Assembly (NCBI RefSeq): GCF_963576615.1
Contig: NC_088709.1
Location: 15,265,264-15,329,263, forward strand
DNA: 64,000 bases
Source: Watersipora subatra
Taxonomy: Eukaryota; Bryozoa; Gymnolaemata; Cheilostomatida; Watersiporidae
Reading direction: 5' to 3'
The notes under the pieces are model-generated. The model worked only from the letters and a program-made list of their open reading frames with translations, searched no databases and was not told where the DNA came from. The position numbers and the translations under genes are program-made. Within the stretch, counting starts at the first letter, position 1. Each line of letters opens with the position of its first letter. Shown in pieces: positions 48,101-64,000 of this stretch.

Positions 48101-51100
48101 TATATAACCTCGTTTAAATGCTACAAATATTTCTTCAGAACATTTATTGTTCTTGAGCAAAATAAAATGTGGTTAGTTATAAGACACTCTGCTCCACCAT
48201 ATCATGGTTTCAACAAACAAAACAAATATCGGCGTGAATTAACTCCATGTCAGTGTTTGACTGAATATATTATGAAAGTGCTGATGTCGCCATAAATAAA
48301 GCGCTTTGTGATATAAAGCTTTATTTAATTTTCTGAATGAAAACTAAATTCTATCAGCAATATATCTCTTTGTCATATGGCAATTATCAGTGTCAACATG
48401 AAGTTATACAGCTTCCAGTTCTAAAAATAACCTATGCCTTGAGATAATCACAAGTTTTGTATTGCTACATACAAACAAGTGTTGCAATCAAAAAGTTCTA
48501 CACTATGCAATAGTACCTACTCTGCTTCTCTATTATTTCAATCATATTGCCTCAGTAACTCGATGGAAATGGATTAACTGGAAAAGCTCTATTCTTACTT
48601 TTTCAAAAACAACTATCCTTATAGTGACTAAAGCTGTTGCCAGCTGCAGTTTTATGCAAACAGAGTCGTCTCACCTTACTAAAAAAGAATATAACTTCAC
48701 ATCAGTAAGATTTATCATGATGTTGTAACCTTCATATACTCATTGTTTCAACTTTATTTTTTACATATAAAATTTGCATTTGAATAATTTGATCATATGT
48801 TTATTTTTTTAATTGTTTTTGGACTAAAACAAGATGTATTTCCTTCTCTTAATATCCTGTTGTTAAATTTCTTAGTTCGACGCATAGTTAGGTTGTGACA
48901 AATAGGTTATCAAATTATTTTGCAAGTTAGTCATAAAACCTTGTTCTATCAATAAGTCAGGCGAAAGTTGCTTAAAAATAGCATTAAAAATAAAAGCTCT
49001 TTTTAATACGTAATTTGAAAACGAATCATTAAAATGAAAGCGGTTTCTTTAACGGTTAAGATTAAAAATCTCTAAAACGGATTGATTTTCAAATGGAAAA
49101 GCAACCGAGTTTTTGAAATATGGAATTGACTAGTCGAGATAGGGTAGAAGTGACTCATGAAAATGCTGCTAGCACATGGCGATACTAGTAGCCTACCATA
49201 CCACCAGTGATAATGCCTATGATGCTACATAATAGCATAATTTATTTGGCGTCTAAGAAGATAAGTTGTTTATATTATATTCATGAATATTTCATGATTC
49301 TGTAATTTGCTTCAAATTGTGTAACAGCGGTAATACAAATGTCAGTCACTTGAATAAATCAATTCAAGTTGCGTATTGCCAGACAGCATGCACACATTAC
49401 AAGAGTGGTGACTCGAGGAGTTCGAAGTCTTGGCTCAAAAGAAGACGATTGCATATACATGTGAGGAGTATAGCCCGGTTCCCATATACGTAGCAAAGCA
49501 CCGGCGGTAATATCGCGCAGCAAAACACTTGCGGTGCTCGGCGCAGTTTAATGTTCACATAAAAGCCACATCGTTAATAATATCGTAAACATAATTGCGT
49601 AATCAAATAAAATGTTCGCTCGCCATGCCGTTCTTATAATGGTGACCTTTACCCGTACAGTGCATTTCGGGAAGGTTTTGCCTGCGGCCGTTTGCGAAAT
49701 TTGAACATGCGCAATCTCTTGCGTTGACCGCCGGCATCCACCGGCGGTGCACTGCGATCTGCGGCGTGTAAGTTCCCATTTTACTGCAATAGCTTGCGGT
49801 GCTGTCGCCGGTGCTTTGCGGCGTATATGGGAACCAGGCTTATAGTAGCTGTTGTGGACCTTTGTTCATTTTAACGGTGTTTCAGGTGCATCTTGGGAGA
49901 GTTTTTCACCAAGAAGGCCATATTTCCGGCAAATGAGGAAAAACAACAGCTAGAGCTGATATCAAGAATGTGTGGCTCTCCATCTCCTGCCAACTGGCCA
50001 GATGTTATTAAACTGCCCCTCTTCCACACAATGAAGCCCAAAAAAACATATCGCCGAAGGCTGCGTGACGACTTTGCACAGTAGGACATCTTCTCATTTA
50101 TCTACTTGCTTGGGTATTCTAAAAGGGCAAGGATTTCTTCAAGTGAATCTAACTTTAATTTTCTTTTGTGTGCAGGCTGTCCCCGCCCGTCTTAGATCTC
50201 CTTGACGCAATGTTAGAATTGGACCCGTCCAAGCGCATCACTGCTGAGGATGCGCTGAAGAGTATCTGGTTGAGAAATGTGGACCCTGACAAGGTTACTC
50301 CTCCAGTGTAAGTACGGTGATGAAGAATCAACAAGAATTTCTTGGCGTTACATTATTTTCAATCCTATGTGGGGTTTGCCATTGATTAAAGTAATATTTT
50401 GATCTCTTATGCCTTTCAGCCTCCCAGATATCAGCTGCCACGAATTGTGGAGCAAAAAACGCAAGCGTGAAAAGCAGCAACAGGGCGCCTCGCAGTCAAA
50501 GCACGACACTTCAGGAGGCGGGGATGGCGCTAGCTCAGTCTCGAAACACATTTCTAGTAATTCTAGCGGTGGTGCGGAATCTGTTAAAGATATTTCTAGT
50601 CAAAAGGTATGTATGTATGTCTTAGCGCCTCACAGAATTATTTGCAAGAATTGCCACTTGGAGTGTTGTATACACCATCATCAGAGTATTATTACCCCAT
50701 TCAGATTAAGGTTAACCCAGACTGGCTACTCGCTAGTAAATGTTTCTTGACCGGTAATATACTAGCTGATATTTGCAAGTTTTCTATAAATAAGATAACA
50801 TTATTGGCATCTCAACATCATAACTTTCATGAAACGTCACAACTTAGCTGCAAAGATGTTTTTTTAATGAATAAAGAACAGCTATCAAAGCTTCAAAGGA
50901 AGAAATACCTAAAAAAGAGCGTTCTTGTGTCGGTTCACTATCGGATATATTGATTTTTTATATTGATTTTTTATGCGGACGTCTTTTTTGTCATAAAGGC
51001 TGTCCATGTTTACCTACTGTAATTGTAAGTTTTGGTTCTGAACAAAATTAGCAATTCTAAAAAGTGAGAGGCGCTGTGTTCAGTTTGACCTGCACCAGTT

Positions 51101-52654
51101 TTACACAGAATCTTCTATAGGAAGAGTCTAGATCAATGTTAAAACAAGTCTTGAGAAAGTGACTACATGCTACTGTATGCATACATATTAACTTAAATTT
51201 CACTCTGGCATGAATGGTGATGCAGTTATAATAATTTTCAACCGGTGTCCTGTGTGAACCAGGCTTCAAGCACAAGAATGGCTACCAAACTCCTTTCATA
51301 AATTGTTGTAGAGTGACAACAGGAGTGGTGAGGCAGTGACTGCAGATGTTCCTGTGATACCTGGTTTGGATATAAGCCAGACAACTACCTCTGCTTCTCA
51401 AACAAATAGCAAAAGGTCGAATGTCAGCGCACCTGCCTCTCCACCGACAAGTAAACGCCCTCCTCGCAACGCCTCTGCTATGTTCAGTCAACTGGATATT
51501 GAGACTCTCATCACTCCAGGTGGCAATTTTAGGCATTTCAGTTTGCTAGCACATTTATGTAGTGTCAGCGGTGCAGATTGATTGAATTCATTTTATTCAA
51601 TAGTGTTTGGTCTGTGAGCATTGTGTCATAACATAGCTCTGCATTTTTTCGAGCCATGTCGTGACATTCATATTGTGAAATATGCAGTCCACACAAACAT
51701 ATTTGCTGTGTTGTAGGTAAACCCCCAACCATGGAGGAGCTTGCAGACAAGTTGAAAGTTCCCTTGGAGACCATAGACGATCAAACTCGTCAACTGCTTA
51801 GCAACTTGACAAAGCAGCTAGGGCTTGTTGCGAGGCAGTCGGGGCCCTTGAACAATTCAAGCATTCCACCTGAGCTCAGAGAGCCTAAGTCTGCTGTCAT
51901 AGCTCCTCCAGAACTGCGTGAAGAACAGTCCATTTCTATCCCGTCTACATTGAATTCTCAGCAGAATGCAATTTCTTTGAATACTGCCACTGACATGCCT
52001 CGCAGGACAAGTGTCGATAGCTACGGTATAGCTTCTCATGGTGACAGTCCATTAGTTGGTAAGCCTCCCTCAGAGAAGCCTATTACATCAAATAAAAGGA
52101 GTGAAAACAGAGCCCACGTTGAACCCAATCGGTATGGTGTAGCGGACATGCCAAAAAATAAACTTTCTAATGTGACCTCACGCCCTGTTGTCGAATCTGA
52201 GTATTCGACGAGTTACCCTCCCCCTGAATTGGATGAGGCCCCTGTAACATTTGACTACAGTCATGGCAGGAGGCCAACTGATGCTGTGACTAGCGAAGCA
52301 ATTCTAGCTTCGTTACAGACTGACACAAGTCCTACGGCAAGTAGGAGCAATGGTGAACAACCTAGACTTTCCACACATACAGGAATGCCTCTTAAGGAGA
52401 AAGTGCATGGACTTACTCACAGTATTAGAATGGAGATTGGCAGCAGGGCCACAGACTCTAATAGAGCTGGCAATGGGTTTTTACCACGACAGTTGCAGGG
52501 TGCTAGGCCTAACACGTTTGACAGCGCGACTTCTTCCAATCAGCCTCCACGACCTAATTTAAACCAGGCAGCTCCTGCAAGACCCTCGTCTCACCGTGCT
52601 GCTCTTACTCGTCCTGCTGCTCTTACTCGTCCTGCTCAGCAGAGAAAGTGGTGA
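33144..52654 (+). CDS. CDK12: Cyclin-dependent kinase 12/13 (cyclin K partner)
   Basis: Nuclear kinase that, with cyclin K, phosphorylates the RNA polymerase II C-terminal domain and supports elongation. Coding exons: 33144-33808, 34968-35185, 38529-38727, 41512-41678, 41857-41946, 44082-44252, 44563-44752, 45111-45272, 49886-50080, 50176-50307, 50420-50606, 51312-51519 and 51717-52654. All phases agree, giving 1173 aa (human CDK12/13 about 1490-1510). Residues 1-300 are basic and RS-rich ([23 protein letters not shown]), then a Pro-rich linker and GIRDLPLPP. The kinase domain is at about 420-735: [22 protein letters not shown], the CDK12-type helix [33 protein letters not shown]-loop [16 protein letters not shown], and [16 protein letters not shown]. 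The C-helix extension ends [14 protein letters not shown] ~440-residue low-complexity tail follows. One gene probably represents the common ancestor of vertebrate CDK12 and CDK13. Confidence 0.96.
36017..37290 (+). mobile_element. Dispersed repeat R1, copy F
   Basis: Starts CTAGATGAATGCCTGGCG then TTCCCGAGTAATAAAAAAAG, and ends AGCTGGACAGACGGACAACA. A tRNA-like segment at 37140-37210 has an A-box-like TTGTGGTTACCCACGCTC and a B-box-like GAGTTCTAGTTC. It fills much of the second CDK12 intron. No intact ORF. Confidence 0.65.
37446..38012. mobile_element. Tigger-type MITE (CAGTCATACCTCGACATACG ends)
   Basis: The left end CAGTCATACCTCGACATACG and right end GTTTGTCGAGGTATGACTG are inverted. Subterminal copies of the TACGAG/CTCGTA word are present. 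The ends resemble those of the pogo-like element at 16975-18210, so the two are likely related. It is 567 bp with no transposase and lies in CDK12 intron 2. The left flank is TA; the right flank TG is probably a mutated target duplication. Confidence 0.8.
39376..39598. repeat. 15-bp perfect tandem repeat, 15 copies
   Basis: TGTGATCCATAAGAC is repeated with no visible variation; the last copy is truncated. It lies in CDK12 intron 3. The 15-bp period leaves frames open on both strands (MDHSL, YGSQS, VIHKT repeats), all artefacts. Uniformity suggests very recent expansion or an assembly-sensitive locus. Confidence 0.97.
41157..41224 (+). repeat. CT-rich polypyrimidine microsatellite
   Basis: CTCTCTCTTTCTCCCCCTCC-type run ending in a (CT)n block, in CDK12 intron 3 about 290 bp upstream of the exon 4 acceptor. 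Confidence 0.9.
46268..47074. mobile_element. DNA element with CAGTCAAACCTGGATAACTC-type ends
   Basis: Left-end words near 46278 and 46315 (TTCAAACCTGGATAACTCGA) pair in reverse with the right end GAGTTATCCATGTTTGACTG (47055-47074). Several subterminal GTTCGAATTA/GTTCGAGTTAT words lie inside each end. No transposase. The outermost left boundary is uncertain. It lies in the long CDK12 intron 8. Confidence 0.6.
47076..47178. mobile_element. Miniature family X element (~105 bp)
   Basis: CTGTAAAACCTTTAATTGAT at left and CAATTAGAGGTTTTACGGTA at right have the same ends as the 2.8-kb family X copy at 16881-19659, joined with almost no interior. It abuts the right end of the previous element. Confidence 0.75.
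47337..47820 (+). mobile_element. Dispersed repeat R1, copy G, with pol III-like boxes
   Basis: CTAGATGAATGCCCGACATT head, then a tRNA-like part at 47668-47740 (GTGTAGCGCATAGCACGCC, TTTCCGAGTTCAATTAC), then GGACATACGGACGACAAACA and an AT tail. It is short and compact, useful for defining family architecture. It lies in CDK12 intron 8. Confidence 0.65.
49472..49840. mobile_element. GC-rich MITE (AGCCCGGTTCCCATATACG ends)
   Basis: The left end AGCCCGGTTCCCATATACG and right end CGTATATGGGAACCAGGCT are near-perfect inverted repeats. The interior carries subterminal GCACCGGCGG and CCGCCGGTGC-type words. It ends 45 bp upstream of the exon 9 acceptor of CDK12 (49885), close enough to overlap the branch-point region. 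Confidence 0.8.
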
Positions 52655-53114
52655 GATGGAGCAGACTTACTATTTCTGAACGAATTGACTCATTGTAAAT
52701 ATTTGTGTACATTATAGAGAAATCATTGGCTGTTGCGAGTTGTATGTCAATCTTTTTCTGTACAAAGCCGTGTTGGCACATCATATATTTTTTCTCGATC
52801 ATCTGGACTCTACATGCAAATGCGTGTTGACATCTGATCGGTTATAACGCTAAAATATAATCAATACTAAATTTACTGATTTTTAATACAATTGTTCAGT
52901 CATACATATTGCTGCAGAGTTCCATGTCAATAGGTGAAAAGCAAGTAGCCCCAAACCATCTATAACTTTCAAGAAACTAAAACAAAAACTAGTCCCATGA
53001 ATGGAACCTACTACCGGCAATTGGGAAGCCTGGACAACCATAGCAGCCCATCCACGGTTTTAGACAACAGATAATGTGCAGAAACATGGTCTAGCGCCAG
53101 CTTTTAAACTAAAA

Positions 53115-53120
53115 AATAAA
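53115..53120 (+). terminator. Possible CDK12 polyadenylation signal AATAAA
   Basis: Canonical hexamer 461 bp past the TGA of CDK12. Other weaker signals are possible. Confidence 0.4.
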
Positions 53121-53830
53121 GTTCAAATATAGATGTAATTCATCAGTACATGATTTACAATGATATTTTCATTTATCAGCATGGATTGTTATTTGATATT
53201 CAAATTTTTTTTTGAAAACTTGGCATCCATGAGTAACTGGCACACTTTCACAAATGATATTAATGTATCACCACTAGTACTAAATTATTGTTAAGGCACA
53301 ATCAGATGAACCAATTAGATTAAAAAACAGCCAATTTTTAATGTCTCATTTTTAAACTTGATTGAGTTAAAAACTTGGTGGTCATGCATACTAATAGCGA
53401 AGCGTAACATCAGCTATGCCTAATACTTTCAGACACAATATACATGGGCATAGGTTGGGTAAGAAGCATTAGCCTGTCAGGAGACCCCAATACAATCTTG
53501 ATAAACATCATTATGTTTAAATTTAGTTCAAGCTAGATCAACTGAAATGAATTAACAGTGTGCCCATGATATCATAATACATGTATATATATACTCAGCA
53601 ATTTACAGTAGACATGGTTGAGACCGAGTCCTAATACAACCTTTATGACTAGTAAGATTGATTCATATACATAATTGAAACTTGTGAGAAATGTAGTGTT
53701 TAGCATACTTTTATATGAATTTAGCTTTTTCCTCAAAGAAACAAAAATGACCATTATTATTATATTGACTAGTAGGCTTCGTGCACTGCGAGAGATCTTC
53801 ATGAGTAATCAATATTGTCATAATTATATC

Positions 53831-53920
53831 AAATGGTGCGTGGTATTATAGTGGTACTGTGCTTGCCTTTCACTACGATGGCCTGGGTTTGATTCCCATG
53901 TGTGGAAATACTTTTTCCTA
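53831..53920 (+). repeat. tRNA-derived SINE-like sequence
   Basis: A-box-like TGGTATTATAGTGGTACTG and a near-consensus B-box GGTTTGATTCC (53886-53896) are spaced as in tRNA genes. A T-run follows at 53911-53916. Acceptor-stem pairing is not evident, so it is more likely a SINE head than a functional tRNA. Confidence 0.5.
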
Positions 53921-54544
53921 ATGCTTTTAGCTTGACTTCAGACAGACACTGCTCTTATTATAGTAAATATAGGTGTGAGCTTATACGGCTAAGCAGACCA
54001 TTGAGCCATGAGTGAGTGGGTTTAAATAAATTGCAGCTGACCTGGTAATACTGACAGTCTTCAGTTGTGCATAAAGAAGAAATTAGTTTCAGCTAGATGT
54101 GCATCGATCCAAGACTTTCAGTGTTTTGGCAAGTTAATTATAAGGCATTAGCACCTGTGAGCACTTACACTAATAGGTTCAACAGGTTTTCCATGTATCA
54201 ATCCAATAAAATTGGACTTTAATGAATGTAGCTTATCTACTGGAGTCTCATATTCTTGGTAGCACATTTTGGAATGCAGCTTCACACACCTTGATGTGCC
54301 TGCAAAACCATTTCACATTAAATGTAAGGATGAGTAAACTATAGGAAAACTGGAAACTTGGAATTTTCTTAATTCGTTACCTATACTATAATAAAATGCG
54401 CACTATGGAAACTTGCAAACACACATACATGTAGAATGTTTAAAACTGATTGTTCGTCTGTAATAAATACATACGCTTCACTTGTGGATTGACCACTGAT
54501 ATTTAACATCACAAAATCAAATTAACATGCCAGGATGAAAGTGG

Positions 54545-54585
54545 CCATAGACCTATTAACTATATCGTAGTTAATAGGTCTATGG
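54545..54585. repeat. Hairpin CCATAGACCTATTAACTA, second copy
   Basis: Arms of about 18 bp around ATC. Nearly the same as the hairpin at 5029-5068. Confidence 0.8.
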
Positions 54586-55082
54586 AAATTGGCATTTCAT
54601 AGTTAATAATGAGGTATGAACCTACCACTGTTGTGAAAGTTGGCATTGTGATTTGGCAAATGTTAGCAATCACGCATCTTTCATCAGTGCAAATATACTT
54701 CATGCAAGTTTTTAGAGATTCCAATTTTTATTGGGTCAGCTTCTTCAGTCTCAGACTAGAAGTGCTGCAATGTGTACTACACAGCGAGGCTTTAATACAA
54801 AAAATGCTGCAAACAATTGATTTACATGTACATAAGACAAAAATAATGAGTACATTCAAGGAAATATGCTCTCTGTACGATGAAAAGATCATTAGTAAAA
54901 GTATTATTAAAAACAAAATTTGTTTATAAGTACTACTAACAGTCCAATCACTTTCTGGACTAGTCTTTTTCAGATGCTTCAAAGGTCCATGTTCTCAACT
55001 AGCAGAGAGGTAAGCAAGACATGAAAATGAGCTTTTTTCTTTTTTAAGGGTTCCTCCACGTTCTGAATTCCTCCAAGGTCTT

Positions 55083-55146
55083 CACAGCACGTTACCATTG
55101 GCTCCATATGGGCCATCCTATATGGAGCCAACGGTAACATGCTGTG
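55083..55146. repeat. Hairpin with ~29-bp arms
   Basis: CACAGCACGTTACCATTGGC at left pairs with GCCAACGGTAACATGCTGTG at right, with a few mismatches, around GGGCCATCC. Partial copies of the same words follow at 55150-55195. Confidence 0.8.
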
Positions 55147-55690
55147 AGGATAACATCGCATTACCTTCTCCAAAGTGAACACCAATGGTAACAGTGGTAC
55201 ATGCTTAGTAAACCACATGTGCACAAACTGTGGTATACTAACGCCATCGCTGAACCAAACACACCGAACTTGTCAAAAACAGTACTGACGCCTACATGTA
55301 TATAGCAGATTTACGTCCCATAGGAAAAATATGAACTAACATGAATAATAAAAAGAGAAGGGTTTAATACAAACTGCAATGCAAAGGCTACAAAATCATG
55401 CCTGTTCTAAATACACTACAGACTGCGATGCAAAATAAATACAGCACACGAATTACATAAACATTTTATTTCCATGAAAGAATGAGAAATGTCAACATAT
55501 GAATATAAATTATGTACAATGTGACTTGTGTGTTCATGTTTCACTTGTTCATCTGCTGCCAAATGATGCTCAAATATGTACAGCTTCAAGAGTACATGAT
55601 GTTAAACCTGTAAAACATACAACAGATTTAAATCCTTCAAATGTCTTCCACCGAGGATTGAATCCTAATTCTCTCTGCAATCATTTAAAC

Positions 55691-56562
55691 CAGGGGTGGG
55701 CAATTATTTTTCTCCAGAGGTCAAATGAAAAGCAGAAAACATTGTGGAGGGTCGAACTAGATGTTTGAAATCTACTTAAGTTATTAATTTTAAATCTACA
55801 TTGAAATAAGTAAATTGTATTGTTTACAGAAGTTGGTAAGAGTATGTGTTATTGTTAAATAATGCGAGAGTGAAGTTGTTTTATAAAAAATTAATTTATT
55901 CAGTGAACTTAATTTAAACTTTCATTAAATATATCTAAATGTGCTCATAATACAATGATATTTGGTAAAACCCTAGTAAAAAAGGTCGGGCAGCCCACAA
56001 ATATCATCAAACAGAAAAAAACAGTATTTTACCATTATTCGTGCTGAAACTATAAAAATTCATACGATTTTAAAAACTCGTAAAAATATTTATAGTAGTA
56101 TCATATTCATTGAGCACATGTTCATCATCATTTCATGAATTGAAATACACTGGAAAATTACAGTTCGTATCATAAAATACTTCATTTGCATCACAATCAT
56201 TTATGACCTACCAACGAACGAGTCGTATAGATTTCTTTGTGATGTCGTTCTAATAGAATTTGCTATTATAATGAAGGAAATACATAAAGATATTTGAAAA
56301 CTGTTACAAATGGAAGTGAAGTTTCTGGTCTAACATCCTGTGCAAGAATTAATTTGATTGGTTTACGACGTTACTTAGAAATAGCTTTTGTAAACAGCGA
56401 TGTGAACGCCAGTATGCCGGCCGCTAGGGTTTCTGACACACCCTAACAAACCTTTGCGTTTGTTAGGGTGACTGACAAGGTTTTCTGACAAACCTTCGCG
56501 GACTGGCCAGAGCAGGATCGTGTGCTGTATTTGGCCCGCAGGCCTTACAATGCCCGGGTCTG
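55691..56562. mobile_element. hAT-like non-autonomous element with 8-bp target duplication
   Basis: Begins CAGGGGTGGGCAATTATTTT, a typical hAT end. It finishes GCCTTACAATGCCCGGGTCTG (last 20 used as the end), a diverged inverse. The flanks ATTTAAAC (55683-55690) and ATTTGAAC (56563-56570) form an 8-bp duplication with one mismatch, as expected for hAT. No transposase ORF remains. Confidence 0.75.
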
Positions 56563-57235
56563 ATTTGAACAGTTCAAATCAGAGTATTTCATGCTCCACT
56601 TTGTGCTCTCCCCGCGCATGGCAGATATTTCCATAGCTTCATTTCTATTGTGTGTGACTCAGGTTGTGAGATGAGCATAAATTGACAGCGGTTTGAGCAA
56701 ATGATAAAGAGAGCTATTAGTCTAAGACCTTTTAGATTAAAAATCAGAATTGGGAAACAAATATTTTTAGACTAGCTTGGTTCCCGATGCTTACACGGGT
56801 GAAGGTCCTTCACAACAATTGTTTCAGCACCATGACCTTGCTGCAGCATATCTTTACCAATGAAGATAAAAACAAGTCGGGTTACAGTACATCCTACGTG
56901 AAATAATAAGATGAAGCAACTCCTTTAATTATAGGCTATATTTATCAACTCATTGTGTGCTACGTGCCATGTAGTGTGGCCAGTGTAGCCCGGCTGAGCG
57001 TTTGTGAATGACCCAAGCAGCGTGGCGCAGCTTTAGTAGGCTTTGTAGAACACGTTCATTAATTAGCCTATTGCATCTGTACTTAAACGAAAGTAAGCAA
57101 TCATCTGCCTGCATTGAACCAACAGAACATGTTCACAGCCCACGCCGAGCTTAGTTTCAGTGTGCACAAACTTTTAATTTTTATCGTAAATTCTTTTTCT
57201 CAAGTGTCAATCGCATTACAGCTACGCAGGTTTCA

Positions 57236-62423
<5,188 letters not shown>

Positions 62424-62869
62424 TTATCTTAAAACGGTGATGAAAAAGCAAAGTGAAAAAAGTGGTATTTTGTAGATTATACTTAGACAAGCAATAAATA
62501 TACCACAATTTGTTCGATTTCAAAAATTTTAAGTCATGCTCCATTCATCTTTATGGAGGTCATCGTAAGAAAGGGAACAACTAGCTTGTTGGCAGTTTAT
62601 TATGAACAAAAGTAAAGATTATCTTTAGACAGTTTTGACTTTGAATTGACTGGCCATTAACTCATTTTGATTCTATACAAACTGGTATGTTAAATTGAAT
62701 TCACATCATATATGAGTATTTAAAATTATTTATCAATCAAATCCAAGACATTCAGTAGTTTTGTCGGAATACTTCAACAAAACTGAGCATTAGTGAAGTA
62801 CTAAGTCAAGAAAACAGCTAGATAGCTTCAAACACTATGATTCCAATCAGTAGTTGCAAAGACAGTATG

Positions 62870-63345
62870 CTATTACTAGTGACGCCAATAGAGTTTTAAA
62901 CTAGTGACGGCAATAGAGTTTTAAACTAGTAATGTCAATAGAGTTTCAAATTAGTGATGTCAATAGAGTTTTAAACTAGTAATGTCAATAGAGTTTTAAA
63001 CTAGTGATGTAATTAGAGTTTTAAACTAGTGATGTAATTAGAGTTTTAAACTAGTGATGTCAATAGAGTTTTAAACTAGTGATGTAATTAGTTTTAAACT
63101 AGTGATTTTAATAGTTTTAAACTCATGATGTCATTAGAGTTTTGAACTAGTGATGTCAATAGAGTTTAAACTAGCGATGTAAATAGAGTTTTAAACTAGT
63201 AATGTCATTGAAGTTTTAAATTAGTAACGTCAATAGAGTTTTAAACTAGTAATGTCAATAGAGTTTTAAACTAGTGATGTTACTAGAGTTTTAAACTAGT
63301 GATGTAATTAGAGTTTTAAACCAGTAATGTCAATAGAGTTTTCCC
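62870..63345. repeat. 25-bp minisatellite, ~19 copies
   Basis: Units of TAGAGTTTTAAACTAGTGAT plus GTCAA with frequent single-base variants and a few shortened units (for example near 63090-63120). Each unit contains the palindromic word ACTAGT. Confidence 0.92.
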
Positions 63346-63897
63346 ATGACCAAACACGAGCGGAGCAAATGTTTGAGAGTTTTATGATGAATGCATGTGC
63401 ACGCAACTTACGAAAATTATTCATCAACAACGTCGCAAACCCTTGTACCGAAATCTTATCAACAAATTTAACCATTTTTCAGTGGAGACGTGTAAGTATA
63501 ATAACGATACGAAACACATAAAAACCTATTTAAATATGTTACCAAGTCTTTGTAAATTGTCAACAATATCTTAAAACTTACCCATCTGATCGGATTATAC
63601 ACAAATAGATTAATTTGGCTGAAAATCGTTATTAAAACTTGCCAAGCCTTATTTTTATTAAAATTAAGACCGGCAAACGAAACGCCGAGCGACAGAGAAT
63701 AGAACCATTAAGTCGTGCGCATTTCACCACAAAATAACGTGCACATTTCACCAGTCTATAGCATTGTCGAATTGCTGAAGGTTTCTGTAATTAATGTAGA
63801 AGTACTGAAATATAATCGTTTCTTTTTTGCCGATTTCAAAGTAACTGACATTTTGGACACTTTTGAGTACTTTGGTATTCTAACTGATGTCCAAAGA
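63344..63897 (+). repeat. Dispersed repeat R2, copy 2
   Basis: Closely similar to 19788-20336 over about 550 bp. Here a frame at 63715-63936 stays open and ends in an acidic segment, RSESEGNDDDIFF, with a stop just past the shared part. It may be the 5' region of a larger transposon, but no domain is recognised. Confidence 0.75.
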
Positions 63898-64000
63898 AGT
63901 GAAAGTGAAGGAAATGACGATGATATTTTTTTCTAACGATTCTTATGAGATTATTACAATATTTAATTATAAGTTTGGATGACTATTGAAGTGTTATAGT

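Larger units (their letters stand above)
52655..57235. other. Convergent intergenic region between CDK12 and NUDT21
   Basis: Contains the CDK12 3' UTR (possible AATAAA at 53115-53120), a tRNA-related SINE-like repeat (53831-53920), hairpins at 54545-54585 and 55083-55146, and a hAT-like element (55691-56562). Small ORFs such as 54609-54929 match nothing recognisable. Confidence 0.55.

Overview
This window looks like nuclear DNA from an invertebrate animal, most likely a lophotrochozoan. It is AT-rich, its genes have many introns with GT-AG junctions, and it carries many DNA transposons, MITEs, tRNA-related repeats and minisatellites. The protein matches are metazoan (CREB, INPP1, CDK12/13, NUDT21). 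No species can be named from the sequence alone. There is no sign of bacterial or viral genome organisation. All gene models below were assembled by eye from exon homology, splice sites and phase agreement. No search was run.

Layout. (1) 874-5444, + strand: the 3' part of an unrecognised serine-rich gene. Six exons join in phase to at least 414 codons, with a 21-bp minisatellite in one intron. (2) 6035-11133, - strand: a complete CREB gene of 231 aa in six coding exons, with a KID domain and a bZIP. It converges on gene 1. (3) 12971-27357, - strand: a complete INPP1 (inositol polyphosphate 1-phosphatase) gene of 393 aa in seven exons. Its long introns hold nested transposons, a 42-bp minisatellite with a 358-codon ORF, and a 211-bp near-perfect palindrome. 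(4) 27358-33143: the divergent interval between INPP1 and CDK12. It holds a 2.3-kb element with long inverted repeats and a decayed copy of CDK12 exon 2. (5) 33144-52654, + strand: a complete CDK12/CDK13 orthologue of 1173 aa in 13 coding exons. It has an RS-rich N-terminus, a kinase domain with the PITAVRE helix, and a low-complexity tail. (6) 52655-57235: intergenic, with a SINE-like tRNA-related repeat, hairpins and a hAT-like element. (7) 57236-62379, - strand: NUDT21 (CFIm25) lacking its first exon, which I could not find and which probably lies past the right edge.

How the genes relate. CDK12 (RNA polymerase II elongation) and NUDT21 (poly(A) site choice) are convergent neighbours and both act on transcript 3'-end choice. 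CREB and INPP1 act in cAMP/Ca and inositol-phosphate signalling. Nothing here implies operon-like coupling. All five genes fit ordinary conserved cell functions. The less expected content is in the repeats: a dispersed family with pol III-like boxes in about seven copies, TTAA-flanked elements, a pogo element nested in another transposon, and a relocated CDK12 exon fragment. I found no clear new multi-gene biological system.
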